A stretch of 64,000 bases of DNA from Micromonospora sp. NBC_00389. Lineage in GTDB: Bacteria > Actinomycetota > Actinomycetes > Mycobacteriales > Micromonosporaceae. The position numbers and the translations under genes are program-made. This document shows, piece after piece, positions 1-8,450 of the stretch. Each line of letters starts with the position of its first letter. The stretch's first letter is position 1. The stretch covers positions 1,984,001 through 2,048,000 of the forward strand of contig NZ_CP107947.1 in NCBI RefSeq assembly GCF_036059255.1, read 5' to 3'. The notes under the pieces were generated by a model. The model ran no database searches and was not told the origin of the DNA. It worked only from the letters and a program-made list of their open reading frames with translations.

Positions 1-2
1 CT

Positions 3-185
3 CAGGCGCTCCGGGAAATGGAGGCCGACGGACTGGTGCACCGGGAGGTGCACGACGTGCTGCCGCTGAAGACCGAATACTTGCTGACCGCGTTCGGCCG
101 CGAACTCGCTGAGGCGTTGTCCCCCCTTTCCGACTGGGGCCACCGCCGCCTGAAGAAGCTCACCGAGGCCGACCGGGCCTCCTGA
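3..185 (+). CDS. HxlR-family transcriptional regulator, C-terminal part
   Basis: Only the last 60 residues are inside the window; the gene begins before base 1. The visible part has the wing of an HxlR-type winged helix (LREMEADGLVHR) followed by the family's usual ending, YLLTAFGRELAEALSPLSDWG. HxlR proteins are dimeric DNA-binding regulators, often sensing small electrophiles or redox stress and controlling a divergent neighbour. The target gene would lie upstream, outside the window. The stop is TGA at 183-185. About 270 bases without a recognisable gene follow. Confidence 0.8.
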   Translation, partial: QALREMEADGLVHREVHDVLPLKTEYLLTAFGRELAEALSPLSDWGHRRLKKLTEADRAS

Positions 186-455
186 AACATCGCCTACCTC
201 CCCATCCACCCGGATCTGGCCGCCTCGCGACCGCCCACAACCAGATTCGCCCCGCCCCCTCGCGCCGACAAGTACCCACAAAAAGGTGGCTACGCAGGCG
301 GTGTCGGGTGCTCAGACCGGTCACATCCGCGCAGCCACATGAGACCGCCGAGACCAGGCCGCCAGTTCAGTACGCAGCCGGACATCGGCAATTCCCAAGC
401 TGACAGTTGCCAACGGTGCGATCATCTCGGAAGGTTTGCGACGGAGGCAGAGACG
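186..455. other. Intergenic stretch, nothing recognised
   Basis: Between the HxlR gene end and the next start I see no convincing reading frame, tRNA or strong hairpin. A purine-rich site (GGAGG at 443-447) belongs to the next gene. Confidence 0.4.
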
Positions 456-855
456 ATGAAGATCCTGTACTACCCGCCTACGCCGGAGGTCGAGCTGAGC
501 GGGGACGCCTCCGAGTTGCGGCAGCTTGCCCGAATGATGGTTGCGGGGGCCGGGCGGTGTGAGGCTGAGGACACTGCCGGTGACGTCCCTGGCGAGGTGG
601 CGTTGACGGCCGTGTGCGTCGAATTCCGGGCAGGCCAGTGCTGCGAGCATCAGCGTTGATGTGCTTAACCGTTGTCTGTATTTCGTCGGCGATCTGGAGC
701 GGCTCGACGTCCTCGCGGCCAACGTAAGTGCCATGGCGGACATGGAGGACGGCGGGCATCTGCACGTCGACCACTTTCCAGATCATCCGTACCTGGCACC
801 GGGCTCGATCCCGCTGGTCGTAAACGGTCCGCATGGAGGCATGCCGGTCCATTGA
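456..855 (+). pseudogene. Small conserved actinobacterial protein, frameshifted
   Basis: Two consecutive frames read as one protein of about 132 residues. The first half starts at ATG 456 (MKILYYPPTPEVELSGDA) with GGAGG nine bases upstream and runs into a stop at 659. The second half, open in the +1 frame to the TGA at 853-855, continues with VDVLNRCLYFVGDLERLDVL and ends LVVNGPHGGMPVH. The total length of 400 bases is one more than a multiple of three, so a single extra base, perhaps the second T in GAATTCC near 622-626, explains the break. I recall the intact family as a small actinobacterial protein of unknown function and about this size. A sequencing error is possible. Confidence 0.6.
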
Positions 856-871
856 CACGGAGGCCCTCGAA

Positions 872-2095
872 CTACCCTTCGAGCCGCGCCAACAAATCTT
901 TTCGCAGGGCCCATGACTCGTCGTTGATGCACTCTGCTAGGCAGGCGAGCCCGAGTGCCAAGGGCCAGGAAGCCGCCTGTCTGTGCTGAGGCAGCATATC
1001 GAGCGGTCGGCTGGGATCCCACAGTCGCAGAGGTGCGAGACTGACCGCCATAAATTCGTGAACATACGACCGTTCTACCCGGCGCGGTGGCCGGTCGACC
1101 ACCTGATCACCCGTAAGGTTGAGGAGGGTCACGGCGCAGAACTCTGGCATCGCGCCCCGGCTGACCCATCGACCGTGACCAACGAGAGAGCTCTCTTCTA
1201 TATCGCGTGCCGTAAGGTGGCACTCTTCCCGCAACTCACGCTCGGCTCCGCTTATCGCGATTTTCTGGATAGTCCAGTCAGCCATGTCACGGGGCACGTC
1301 CTTGGGTTCGAGCGCCCCCGAGCCGGACGGGGCGAGCAAGCCAGGACTGCCGATGTTGCCGTCGGTCTGCGCGACAAGAAGCAACTGCCCGTCGGTGGTG
1401 AAGGCTAGCGTCGATACGCCGATCAGGTTCGCGAGACGACTGCGCTTGAAAGGGACCAGCCGGCCGTCCAGGTCGAGGATGAGGTCCCGCCCACGAACAG
1501 CTGGGCTCTTCCGCCCGACCTCCCAGATGTCCAACGGGGCGAGCAGGTTGCTGCACATGAAGTCGAAGTAGCGGCCGGCTCTCAGCTTGGCGACATCGTC
1601 GCTCAAAAGATCCGACGCCAGACAGAGCGTGCTGTCGTTGTAGATCTTTCCCGTTCTCGCACGGTAGGTTAGATAGTCAAGCGACCAGGTTCTCAGGTCA
1701 CGTGGAAGTTTGTAATCGGGGGTCTGGACAATAGCTCGGATGGGCCGCTTGCGCAGCTCGGCGTTCTCGCGGGACAGCAGAATTCCTACGTCGCGGGCGC
1801 TTTCCACGCTTGGTCCGAGGTCCGCCGAAAGGCTAATCACGTCCCGGTAGGTGTCGCCCGTCCGTTGCTGGAACCGGACCTCTTTTGAACGGCGTCGGTT
1901 GGCTCCGGTCTCTAGGAGGGAGAGGGTAGCGCCAGCGAGGCCCGCGGCTACACTGACTGGCCGAGGCGGGTCGACCAGAGACGTCGCCAACCCGAACGAG
2001 GCTAGAACCAAACCAGCGGTGGTCAGCCTGTATCGCCACAGTCTGTAGCGCCAGATGGCGGTCTTTGTTCTCACCATTCTCTTCGGTCCAAGCAT
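872..2095 (-). CDS. Membrane-anchored protein with C-terminal Nudix-like domain
   Basis: The product is 407 residues. I chose ATG 2095 because GGAGGG lies about six bases upstream; ATG 2077 is an alternative. An arginine-rich start is followed by one or two hydrophobic segments (about residues 25-60), a charged linker (TGANRRRSKEVRFQQR), a middle region of unknown fold, and a C-terminal part resembling a Nudix hydrolase. The catalytic helix AERELREECHL keeps the REUXEE core. Nudix enzymes hydrolyse nucleoside diphosphates linked to another group, using metal held by these glutamates. The substrate cannot be told here. Membrane attachment of such a domain is unusual. The gene stands alone between a broken gene and another minus-strand unknown. 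Confidence 0.65.
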   Translation of the reverse strand: MLGPKRMVRTKTAIWRYRLWRYRLTTAGLVLASFGLATSLVDPPRPVSVAAGLAGATLSLLETGANRRRSKEVRFQQRTGDTYRDVISLSADLGPSVESARDVGILLSRENAELRKRPIRAIVQTPDYKLPRDLRTWSLDYLTYRARTGKIYNDSTLCLASDLLSDDVAKLRAGRYFDFMCSNLLAPLDIWEVGRKSPAVRGRDLILDLDGRLVPFKRSRLANLIGVSTLAFTTDGQLLLVAQTDGNIGSPGLLAPSGSGALEPKDVPRDMADWTIQKIAISGAERELREECHLTARDIEESSLVGHGRWVSRGAMPEFCAVTLLNLTGDQVVDRPPRRVERSYVHEFMAVSLAPLRLWDPSRPLDMLPQHRQAASWPLALGLACLAECINDESWALRKDLLARLEG

Positions 2096-2297
2096 CCGCG
2101 CCCTCCGGTGGTGCGACGTGCCTCGGGGGCCGCATCGTAGCGGCAAAAGCGGAGGCGCGTCGCCCGCTCAGAAAGCCCGGACTTCATAGTGATTCAGGAC
2201 AATCCCGAGCAGGACCGGCCTTCGACGGCCAGCTCCGCGTCGTTGGCAGTCATGAATCTGACTCCTGCGACGGTGTTCGTGGCGACGGCGGAAGTGA

Positions 2298-2765
2298 TCA
2301 AGAACTGGACGTGGCGGCAACGGCCTCGCGGACTGCGCGCTCGTACTGGTTCCGACGGAACACGAAAGGACCGAAGCTCCCGTAGTCGCGCTTGGGACGA
2401 TGGGGCTGTGCGAAGCCGCGCCACGTCACCGAGTCGTCAGCAGTGACCACCTGGGCATCCAGTGGCCAGCAGCCAACCTCGCCGCAGTCGCAACCGAGCA
2501 GGTTGATCACACCCATCCTGGCCCAGTACGCGGAGTCCGGTCGCCCAGCGAGGTAGGCGGCCAGGTCGCCGAAGTTGAAGTGGTCGAGCACGAGCCCGGC
2601 ATACGCGCCAGGCACATCGTGGCCGGCGGCATGTTCGAAGCCGGAAACCAGGTCCACCAGGCTCACGTCGTCGACGTACGGCATCAGTTCGCGTGCTGGG
2701 TTCGGCCCACCGCCCCATGGACGGATCTCGAAACGAACCCTGCGAATGAACGGCCGAGGTGGCAC
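2298..2765 (-). CDS. Conserved hypothetical protein with CDCG..GCWPL motif
   Basis: A 155-residue soluble protein with no signal peptide or membrane segment. It contains a compact cysteine motif (GCDCGEVGCWPL, about residues 91-102), then WRGFAQPHRP and FGPFVFRRNQYERAV near the C-terminus. I recall this arrangement from an actinobacterial family without known function; the clustered cysteines could bind metal. The start is taken as GTG 2765 and is not supported by a strong ribosome site, so the true start may lie a few codons inside. It reads in the same direction as the Nudix-like gene 200 bases away, but co-transcription is uncertain. Confidence 0.6.
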   Translation of the reverse strand: MPPRPFIRRVRFEIRPWGGGPNPARELMPYVDDVSLVDLVSGFEHAAGHDVPGAYAGLVLDHFNFGDLAAYLAGRPDSAYWARMGVINLLGCDCGEVGCWPLDAQVVTADDSVTWRGFAQPHRPKRDYGSFGPFVFRRNQYERAVREAVAATSSS

Positions 2766-2928
2766 GAGGCCAAGTATGCCGCAGGCCGTCCCAAGGGCCA
2801 GGTTTGCCGCTACTGCGATCCCGCAACGCGCTCGCGTTAGGACTCTGCGGGGCTGGTCAGGTTCTAAAGGTGCGGCGGCATGTCCGCCGTAACACCGGCT
2901 CGGGCTGCCGAGGTGGCAGCCTGGAGCT

Positions 2929-3399
2929 ATGGCGCGGACTGAGCACTACCACGACCCGGACGCCCCCACGGCCAACAGCATCGTTGTGGCGGTCTCCGTC
3001 TTCGTCACCGACCAACAGGGGCTGCTGCTCCTCGTCAAGCGCGACGACAACGGCGTGTGGTCCCTGCCCGGTGGGGGGCAGGAGATCGGCGAGTACGTCG
3101 CCGAGACGGCCGTACGCGCGACCCTTGCGGCAACCGGCGTGCTCGTCGAGGTGGCAGGCGTGGTTGGCGTGTACTCCGACCCTTCGCATGTCATCGAGCA
3201 CGCCGATGGCGAAGTGCGGCAGCAACTATCGCTCTGCTTCCGAGCACGGCCACTAACCGGCGTATCGACGCCGAGCGGTGAGCCAACCGCGATGCGGTGG
3301 GTGACGCGCGAGGAGTTGAGCCGACTCTCGGTCCACCCGTCGACGATGCTCCGCATCAAGCATGGCTACGAGGACCGCCGCGAGGCATACGTGGGTTGA
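2929..3399 (+). CDS. Nudix-family protein with degenerate catalytic helix
   Basis: A 156-residue Nudix-fold protein. The strand before the box (GLLLLVKRDDNGVWSLPGGG) and the region after it fit MutT-like proteins closely. The catalytic helix, normally REUXEE, reads RATLAATGV, so the metal-binding glutamates are replaced by alanine and leucine; only the E of GGGQEIGE remains. It may bind nucleotides without hydrolysing them, or hydrolyse poorly. ATG 2929 is the start (MARTEHYHDPDAPTANSIVVAV). It is divergent from the minus-strand unknown at 2298-2765. Confidence 0.85.
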   Translation: MARTEHYHDPDAPTANSIVVAVSVFVTDQQGLLLLVKRDDNGVWSLPGGGQEIGEYVAETAVRATLAATGVLVEVAGVVGVYSDPSHVIEHADGEVRQQLSLCFRARPLTGVSTPSGEPTAMRWVTREELSRLSVHPSTMLRIKHGYEDRREAYVG

Positions 3400-3551
3400 G
3401 AGGCAAAGGCGTACCTCGGTCAGGAGGCAAGCCGCGCGAGCGCAGCGGCCGAGGTTTGTCAGGGGGCGATGACACGGTGGGTCCGACGAGTTCGTGTCCA
3501 AAGCAGTACATCCGGCAAATGTCCCGTCCGACATCCTGGAGGCGTCCTTCC

Positions 3552-3959
3552 ATGACCTTCGCACCTGTGATCATCAGTCTGCCCATCGCCGACCGGCCGA
3601 CCTCGCACCGCTTCTACCGCGACGGCCTCGGTCTGGACACCGTGGGGGAGGTGGCCGACGACGGCATCCCGGAGCCTCTGCAGTTCGTGGTCAACGACGG
3701 GCTGCGGCTGATGCTGATCCCGACCGGGGGCTTCGGCTGGGTGATCGGCCGGCACGAGGTCGCCGCGCGGGGGCAGAGTGAGTGCGTGCTCAGCCTCAGC
3801 GTCGCCTCGCCCGCCGACGCCGACGCGATCGTCGAGCGGGCCCGCGCCGCGGGGGCCGAGGTGGTCAGCGAGCCGGTGGCACAACCCTGGGGATACACGG
3901 GCGTGTTCGCCGACCCGGACGGTCACTTGTGGATGGTCTCCGCCGATTCGGAGTCCTGA
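3552..3959 (+). CDS. VOC (glyoxalase/bleomycin-resistance fold) protein
   Basis: The product is 135 residues starting at ATG 3552, with GGAGG nine bases before it. It contains the two beta-alpha-beta-beta-beta modules of the vicinal oxygen chelate fold: ADRPTSHRFYRDGLGL in the first, and the closing GYTGVFADPDGHLWMV in the second, with the usual DPDGH...W ending. The family includes glyoxalases, dioxygenases and drug-binding proteins, and the substrate cannot be deduced. It resembles stand-alone VOC proteins common in actinobacteria. A DUF4240-like gene follows 32 bases downstream on the same strand. Confidence 0.85.
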   Translation: MTFAPVIISLPIADRPTSHRFYRDGLGLDTVGEVADDGIPEPLQFVVNDGLRLMLIPTGGFGWVIGRHEVAARGQSECVLSLSVASPADADAIVERARAAGAEVVSEPVAQPWGYTGVFADPDGHLWMVSADSES

Positions 3960-3991
3960 AAAGCGTCGGTGGTACCGGGTACGGTCCGGCC

Positions 3992-4546
3992 GTGACCGTG
4001 ACCACCGATGCCACTGGGACGTTGCCCACCCCCGCCGACGAAGCCCGGCTGTGGGCGCTCATCGAGTCGGCGTGGGCCGAGTTGGGCGCCGAGGCCCTGG
4101 CGCAACGCCGGGCCCTCGTCGAGCGCGACCCCAGGGACGACAACGGCGACGACGATGACGCCGGTCTCTACGCGATCGACGCCTGGCTCGACCCGTTCCT
4201 GGACCGCCTCGGGCACCTCAGCGCCGAGTTGTCCGGGCAGGAGTTGACCGACCTCGACCGGGTGGTGGAGCGCAAGCTGCACGACATCGATCGGGAGGAC
4301 ATCCACGAGGTGACCGACGGTTCGGACGACGGTTTCCTCTACTGCCGGGGCTTTATCGTCGCCCTCGGCCGGGCGTACTACGAGGCGGTCCGCGCCGACC
4401 CCGCAATGGCCCTGCTCGACGCCGACTGCGAGGGCCTGTGCTACTTCTTCGCCCACCTGCACAACGACCGGTTCGGCTCCTGGCCGGAGACGGGCTCCGG
4501 CATCTCCCGGGAGTCGTTCGGCAATCCCGCCGGCTGGTCGAGTTGA
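3992..4546 (+). CDS. DUF4240-like protein
   Basis: A soluble, acidic protein of 184 residues from GTG 3992 (VTVTTDATGTLPTPADEA). The core LWALIESAW near the start, and DGSDDGFLYCRGFIVALGRAYYE in the second half, match the layout of DUF4240 proteins (FW.LI...; GCSDDGF.YFRGWLIAQGR..YE). No function is known for the family. It follows the VOC gene closely and converges on the PPOX gene, with 19 bases between the two stop codons. Confidence 0.6.
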   Translation: MTVTTDATGTLPTPADEARLWALIESAWAELGAEALAQRRALVERDPRDDNGDDDDAGLYAIDAWLDPFLDRLGHLSAELSGQELTDLDRVVERKLHDIDREDIHEVTDGSDDGFLYCRGFIVALGRAYYEAVRADPAMALLDADCEGLCYFFAHLHNDRFGSWPETGSGISRESFGNPAGWSS

Positions 4547-4565
4547 CCGACAACGGCAGGCGGGG

Positions 4566-5183
4566 TCAGACGTAGATCTTCTTGGCGTACTCCGGGCCGT
4601 AGTGCCGTTCCAGGTCTTCCAGGCTCTCCGTCGGCGCCTCGACCTCCTTGATCAGGCGGGCTCGGGTCGGCAACAGGTCTGGCTGCCAGGTCTCCGGCTG
4701 CCACAGCGCGGACCGCAGGAACGCCTTGGCGCAGTGGTAGAAGATCTGCTCGATCTCCACCACCACCGCGAGCACCGGCCGGTGTCCCTTGACCACCATG
4801 TCGTCGAACCACGGCGCGTCCCGTACCAGCCGGGCCCGCCCGTTGATCCGCAGCGTGTCGGTCCGCCCCGGGATCATGAAGAGCAACCCGACGTGCGGGT
4901 TGTCCAGGATGTTGCGGTAGCCGTCGGCCCGCTTGTTGCCCGGCCGCTCCGGCAGCGCGATGGTCGTGTCGTCCAGCACCAGGGCGAACCCGGCCGGGTC
5001 GCCCTTGGGCGAGACGTCGCAGCTGCCGTCCGCGCCGGCCGTCGCCACCAGGCAGAACGGCGCGGCGGCGAGCCAGTCGCGGTCCCGCTCGTGCAGGCGG
5101 GTGCGCTCCTTGTTCACGGCCCGCGCGTTCGGCACGCCGAGCAGATCGCGCAGCTCCTCGTGCGAGGTGATCTCCACCGTCAC
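4566..5183 (-). CDS. PPOX-type FMN-binding flavoprotein
   Basis: The product is 205 residues from ATG 5183 (MTVEITSHEELRDLLG). It has the split-barrel FMN fold of the pyridoxamine-phosphate-oxidase superfamily: FCLVATAGADGSCDVSPKGD near residue 44 and PGNKRADGYRNILDNPHVGLLF near residue 80 are typical, and HCAKAFLRSALWQPE follows the pattern of the MSMEG_1061-type subgroup. These proteins bind FMN or F420 and are thought to be oxidoreductases acting on small molecules. The substrate is unknown. It is separate from the true PdxH at 57789-58493. Confidence 0.85.
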   Translation of the reverse strand: MTVEITSHEELRDLLGVPNARAVNKERTRLHERDRDWLAAAPFCLVATAGADGSCDVSPKGDPAGFALVLDDTTIALPERPGNKRADGYRNILDNPHVGLLFMIPGRTDTLRINGRARLVRDAPWFDDMVVKGHRPVLAVVVEIEQIFYHCAKAFLRSALWQPETWQPDLLPTRARLIKEVEAPTESLEDLERHYGPEYAKKIYV

Positions 5184-5366
5184 GTGATCCTCCCCCAGCC
5201 GTTGACCCGGGTGGCGGGTGCCACCGTCCCAACGGCGTCAGTCACCAGCCTAGGCCCGCGCGGCCAGCGGGAGGTTTGCGCCCGGTTGTCGGGGGTACGG
5301 CCTCACGCGGACGCTCCGCCGCACGAACCGTCACGCCAGGCAAAGCCGACCAGTGGAGGCCGGGAG

Positions 5367-5870
5367 ATGGAGAGCCGACTCAAGGTGCTGGGCCACCCGG
5401 TCCATCCGATGCTGGTCATGTTCCCGGTCGCGCTGCTGGTCACCGCGGTGCTGTTCGACCTGGTGGACACCCTCGGCGGGCCCGACCTCCTCGGCGAGGT
5501 CGCGTACTGGAACATCACCGTCGGCCTGATCGGCGGCCTGCTGGCCGCGGCGGCCGGCACGTTCGACCTGCTGGCCATCCCGACCGGCACCCGCGCCAAG
5601 CGGGTGGCGTTGCTGCACGCCGGGGCCAACCTCGCGGTGATCCTGCTCTTCGCCGCGATCTGGGTGGTCCGGCTCAACGCCGACTCCCGCGCCGCCGGCG
5701 GAGCGTTGCTCGTCGTCGAGGTGGTCGCGGTAGCCATCCTCGGCATCAGCGCCTGGCTCGGCGGCGAGTTGGTGGACCGGCTCGGCGTGGGCGTCGACCG
5801 CGACGCCGGCCTGGACGCCCCGAGCTCACTGCGGCCGACCGCGGCCCCCCACCGGATCGGAGAGGTGTGA
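5367..5870 (+). CDS. DUF2231 four-helix membrane protein
   Basis: The product is 167 residues from ATG 5367, with GGAGG eight bases upstream. The opening LKVLGHPVHPMLVMFPVALL is the hallmark of DUF2231, and the protein has four hydrophobic segments (about residues 14-34, 45-68, 80-98 and 110-128). Family members are small inner-membrane proteins of unknown role, sometimes near redox or haem proteins. Its stop overlaps the start of the Hsp20 gene (TGATG), so the two are translated together. Confidence 0.85.
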   Translation: MESRLKVLGHPVHPMLVMFPVALLVTAVLFDLVDTLGGPDLLGEVAYWNITVGLIGGLLAAAAGTFDLLAIPTGTRAKRVALLHAGANLAVILLFAAIWVVRLNADSRAAGGALLVVEVVAVAILGISAWLGGELVDRLGVGVDRDAGLDAPSSLRPTAAPHRIGEV

Positions 5871-6421
5871 TGAGCGAGCAACAGCAGACCGGCGGCTTCG
5901 GCCGGGGATGGCGGGGCCGGCAGCAGGGCTGGGACCCGATGGGCGAGCTGCAGTCGCTGCGCACCGAGCTGAGCCGGCTGGTCGGTGGCCGGGCCGGAGC
6001 GTCCGACGTCGAGCTGACCGAGACCTCGGACGGCTGGGAGGTCGTCGTCCGGCTGCCCGGGGTGGCGCCGGAAGAGGTGGCGGTCGAGCTGGACGACCGG
6101 GAGCTGTGCGTGCGGGCCCGATCCGAGGCGGAGGTCAACGCCGACCAGGGCATCCCGGGCGGCTTCGAGACCCGCGGATTCGAGTACCGCGTCGACCTGC
6201 CGTCCCGCGTCGACCCCGAGGGCATCGACGCGGTGATGGACCACGGCCTGCTCCGGGTCCGGTTGCCCCGCGCCGCCCGGCCCACGCCGCGCACCATCAC
6301 CGTCGGCCGCACCGGGCCGCGCTCCGGCGGCCTCTCCCGTGGTACGCCGATGCCAGCCGATCCCGCCGCGGACCGGGAGCTGCACCGCCCGGACACCCTC
6401 GGCGAGATCGACCGGCTGTAG
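5870..6421 (+). CDS. Hsp20/alpha-crystallin small heat-shock protein
   Basis: A 183-residue protein beginning at ATG 5870, which shares its A with the previous stop. The alpha-crystallin domain covers about residues 45-135 (ETSDGWEVVVRLPGVAPEEV; GFEYRVDLPSRVDPEGIDA; MDHGLLRVRLPR). It ends in a long disordered tail (about 48 residues). Small heat-shock proteins form oligomers that hold unfolding proteins for refolding by other chaperones. Coupling to a DUF2231 membrane protein suggests an envelope-stress role, which is inference. I saw no clear HspR or CIRCE operator. Confidence 0.9.
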   Translation: MSEQQQTGGFGRGWRGRQQGWDPMGELQSLRTELSRLVGGRAGASDVELTETSDGWEVVVRLPGVAPEEVAVELDDRELCVRARSEAEVNADQGIPGGFETRGFEYRVDLPSRVDPEGIDAVMDHGLLRVRLPRAARPTPRTITVGRTGPRSGGLSRGTPMPADPAADRELHRPDTLGEIDRL

Positions 6422-6430
6422 CGGGACTGC

Positions 6431-7552
6431 GTGGTCACCGCATCCCTGCTCGGCCCGTCGGCCGGGCTCGTGCCCGACGTGCGACGGATCGCGGTGCTGC
6501 GCGCCAACGCGCTGGGAGACTTCATCTTCGCCCTGCCGGCGCTGGAGGCGCTGCGAGTCGCGTACCCCGGGGCGGAGATCGTGCTGCTCGGCGCGCCGTG
6601 GCACGCGAAGCTCTGGCGCGACCGGCCCGGCCCGGTGGACCGGGTGCTGGTGGTGCCGCCGGCACCCGGCATTCGCGAGCCGGAACCGGGCGAGCCGGAG
6701 TCGGCGATGGACGACTTCCTGGCGGCGGCCGCCGGCGAGGGCTTCGACCTGGCGGTGCAGATCCACGGCGGGGGCGCCAACTCCAATCCGCTGGTCAGTC
6801 GCCTCGGCGCCCGGGTCACCGTGGGGCTGCGGGCCGACGACGCACCGCCGCTGGACCGGTGGATCCGCTACGTCTACTACCAGCACGAGGTGATCCGCTA
6901 TCTGGAGGTGGTGGGTCTGGTGGGCGCACCCGCGACCACCATCGTGCCCGCGCTGGCGGTCACCGACGCCGACCGGGCCGAAGCGGCCCAGGTGCTCGGG
7001 CCGGCGGGCCGACCCCGGGTGGCGCTGCATCCGGGCGCCACCGACACCCGCCGCCGTTGGCCCGCCGAGCGCTTCGCCGAGGTGGCCCGCGAGCTGCACC
7101 GCGACGGCTACGAGCTGCTGGTCACCGGTACGCCCGCCGAGCGGGAGGTGGTGGACCGGGTGGTCGCGGCGGCGGGGGTGCCGGTCCGGCCGCTGGTCGG
7201 CTCGCTCAGCCTCGGCGGGTTGGCCGGTTGCTACACGGACTGCGCGCTGGTCGTCTCCAACGACACCGGCCCGCTGCACCTGGCCGCCGCGGTGGGTACC
7301 TCCACGGTCGGCATCTACTGGGTCGGCAACCTGATCAACACGGCGAGTCCGCTGCGCGGTCGGCACCGGCCGATCAGCTCGTGGACGGTGCACTGCCCGG
7401 TCTGCGGGGTGGACTGCACGCCGGGCATCTACCCGCACCGGCCCGGCGACGGCGAGTGCCCGCACCGGGATTCCTTCGTGACGGACGTGCCGATGGTGGA
7501 GGTGCTGGAGGCGGCCCGGGAGCTGCTCAACCCTGAGCCCGGCGCACCCTGA
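6431..7552 (+). CDS. Glycosyltransferase family 9 (heptosyltransferase-like)
   Basis: The product is 373 residues from GTG 6431, nine bases after the Hsp20 stop. It has the GT-B layout of ADP-heptose:LPS heptosyltransferases: N-terminal RIAVLRANALGDFIFALPAL, a central HPGATDTRRRWPAERFAEVA, and the nucleotide-sugar site VSNDTGPLHLAAAVGT. A cysteine-rich stretch (CPVCGVDCTPGIYPH) near the C-terminus could bind metal. In Gram-negatives GT9 enzymes build the LPS core. In this Gram-positive the acceptor must be something else, possibly a cell-wall glycan or a metabolite. The nearby HldE would supply ADP-heptose. Confidence 0.88.
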   Translation: MVTASLLGPSAGLVPDVRRIAVLRANALGDFIFALPALEALRVAYPGAEIVLLGAPWHAKLWRDRPGPVDRVLVVPPAPGIREPEPGEPESAMDDFLAAAAGEGFDLAVQIHGGGANSNPLVSRLGARVTVGLRADDAPPLDRWIRYVYYQHEVIRYLEVVGLVGAPATTIVPALAVTDADRAEAAQVLGPAGRPRVALHPGATDTRRRWPAERFAEVARELHRDGYELLVTGTPAEREVVDRVVAAAGVPVRPLVGSLSLGGLAGCYTDCALVVSNDTGPLHLAAAVGTSTVGIYWVGNLINTASPLRGRHRPISSWTVHCPVCGVDCTPGIYPHRPGDGECPHRDSFVTDVPMVEVLEAARELLNPEPGAP

Positions 7553-7571
7553 CCGCCCGGTCGTCAGCGGA

Positions 7572-8450
7572 TCAGGCCGGCTGCGGAGTGTCCTCGTCGG
7601 CGAGCACGACCTCCCACGCCTCGACGTCCCGCTCGGTGACCGTGGTGGGGGACTCCAGGTGATGGGCGCCGCTGGGCAGGATGCCGGCCCCGCCGTACCG
7701 GGCCAGCACCGCGAGTTGGGCGGCCACGTCCTCGCCCTGGTGCTTGTCCGGCAACCGACGCCAGAAGTCGAAGCCACCGGAGTCGACGAGCTTGGCCCGG
7801 TCGAAGAGCACGCACCCGCCGATCCAGGAGACCTTGTACGCCCGCCACGCGCCCGGCGGCAGCGCCAACTGCGCGGTGACGTGCAGCAGGTTCGCCGCCG
7901 AGTGGATCCGGGCCCGGTTCCACTCCGGGGTGCCCGGCCGGATCCGCTCCGGTGTGGGTGGCCCGATCCACTCCTCGTAGTGCCCGTGCGTCTCCGGTCG
8001 TACGTCGTCGACGTACGAGAGCCCGTGCACGCCGTTGCCGACGAACCCGCAGCCCAGCTCTCCGAGCGCGGTGACCAGCCGGTGCAGTGCCCCCGGCTCC
8101 AGCCAGACGTCGTCGTCGAGGCTGAGCACGTACCGGGCGTCCGAGGCGGCGAGCAGGTACGCCCGGTGTTCGGCCAGCCCACGCCGGGGTAGCCGGCGGG
8201 TCAGCAGCACTGGGTGACCCCGGTGGCGCAGCGCCCGGACCATGGTGGCCGCGGCGGGGTGGGCGTACGCCGGTTCCCCGTCGGACTGGTCGCTGACCAC
8301 CACCCCGAAGCCGGGCACCCCCTCCTGGGCGGCGAGCCCGGCCAGGGTGACCGCCAGCTCGGCGGGCCGGTTACGGGTCGGGATCAGCACGTCGACCTGC
8401 CGGTCGGCGCGGAAGGCCGCCGGGGTGTCGAGATCGAGGGGCCGATTCAC
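7572..8450 (-). CDS. Glycosyltransferase family 2
   Basis: The product is 292 residues. The start is GTG 8450, whose bases overlap the TGA of hldE (GTGA), so the two genes are translationally coupled. The GT-A fold is shown by VDVLIPTRNRPAEL at the start, YVLSLDDDVWLEPGALHRL (the metal-binding DDD) and WIGGCVLFDRAKLVDSGGF, where the acceptor side begins. No membrane segment is visible. The enzyme transfers a sugar from a nucleotide donor; given its partner it may use ADP-heptose, but this is inference. It converges on the GT9 gene with 19 bases between. Confidence 0.88.
   Translation of the reverse strand: MNRPLDLDTPAAFRADRQVDVLIPTRNRPAELAVTLAGLAAQEGVPGFGVVVSDQSDGEPAYAHPAAATMVRALRHRGHPVLLTRRLPRRGLAEHRAYLLAASDARYVLSLDDDVWLEPGALHRLVTALGELGCGFVGNGVHGLSYVDDVRPETHGHYEEWIGPPTPERIRPGTPEWNRARIHSAANLLHVTAQLALPPGAWRAYKVSWIGGCVLFDRAKLVDSGGFDFWRRLPDKHQGEDVAAQLAVLARYGGAGILPSGAHHLESPTTVTERDVEAWEVVLADEDTPQPA

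Noticed and set aside
5303..8182. A 959-codon open frame on the minus strand
   Set aside because: It lies opposite well-supported DUF2231, Hsp20 and GT9 genes. The predicted peptide is Arg/His/Pro-rich without any domain, a common shadow in GC-rich DNA.
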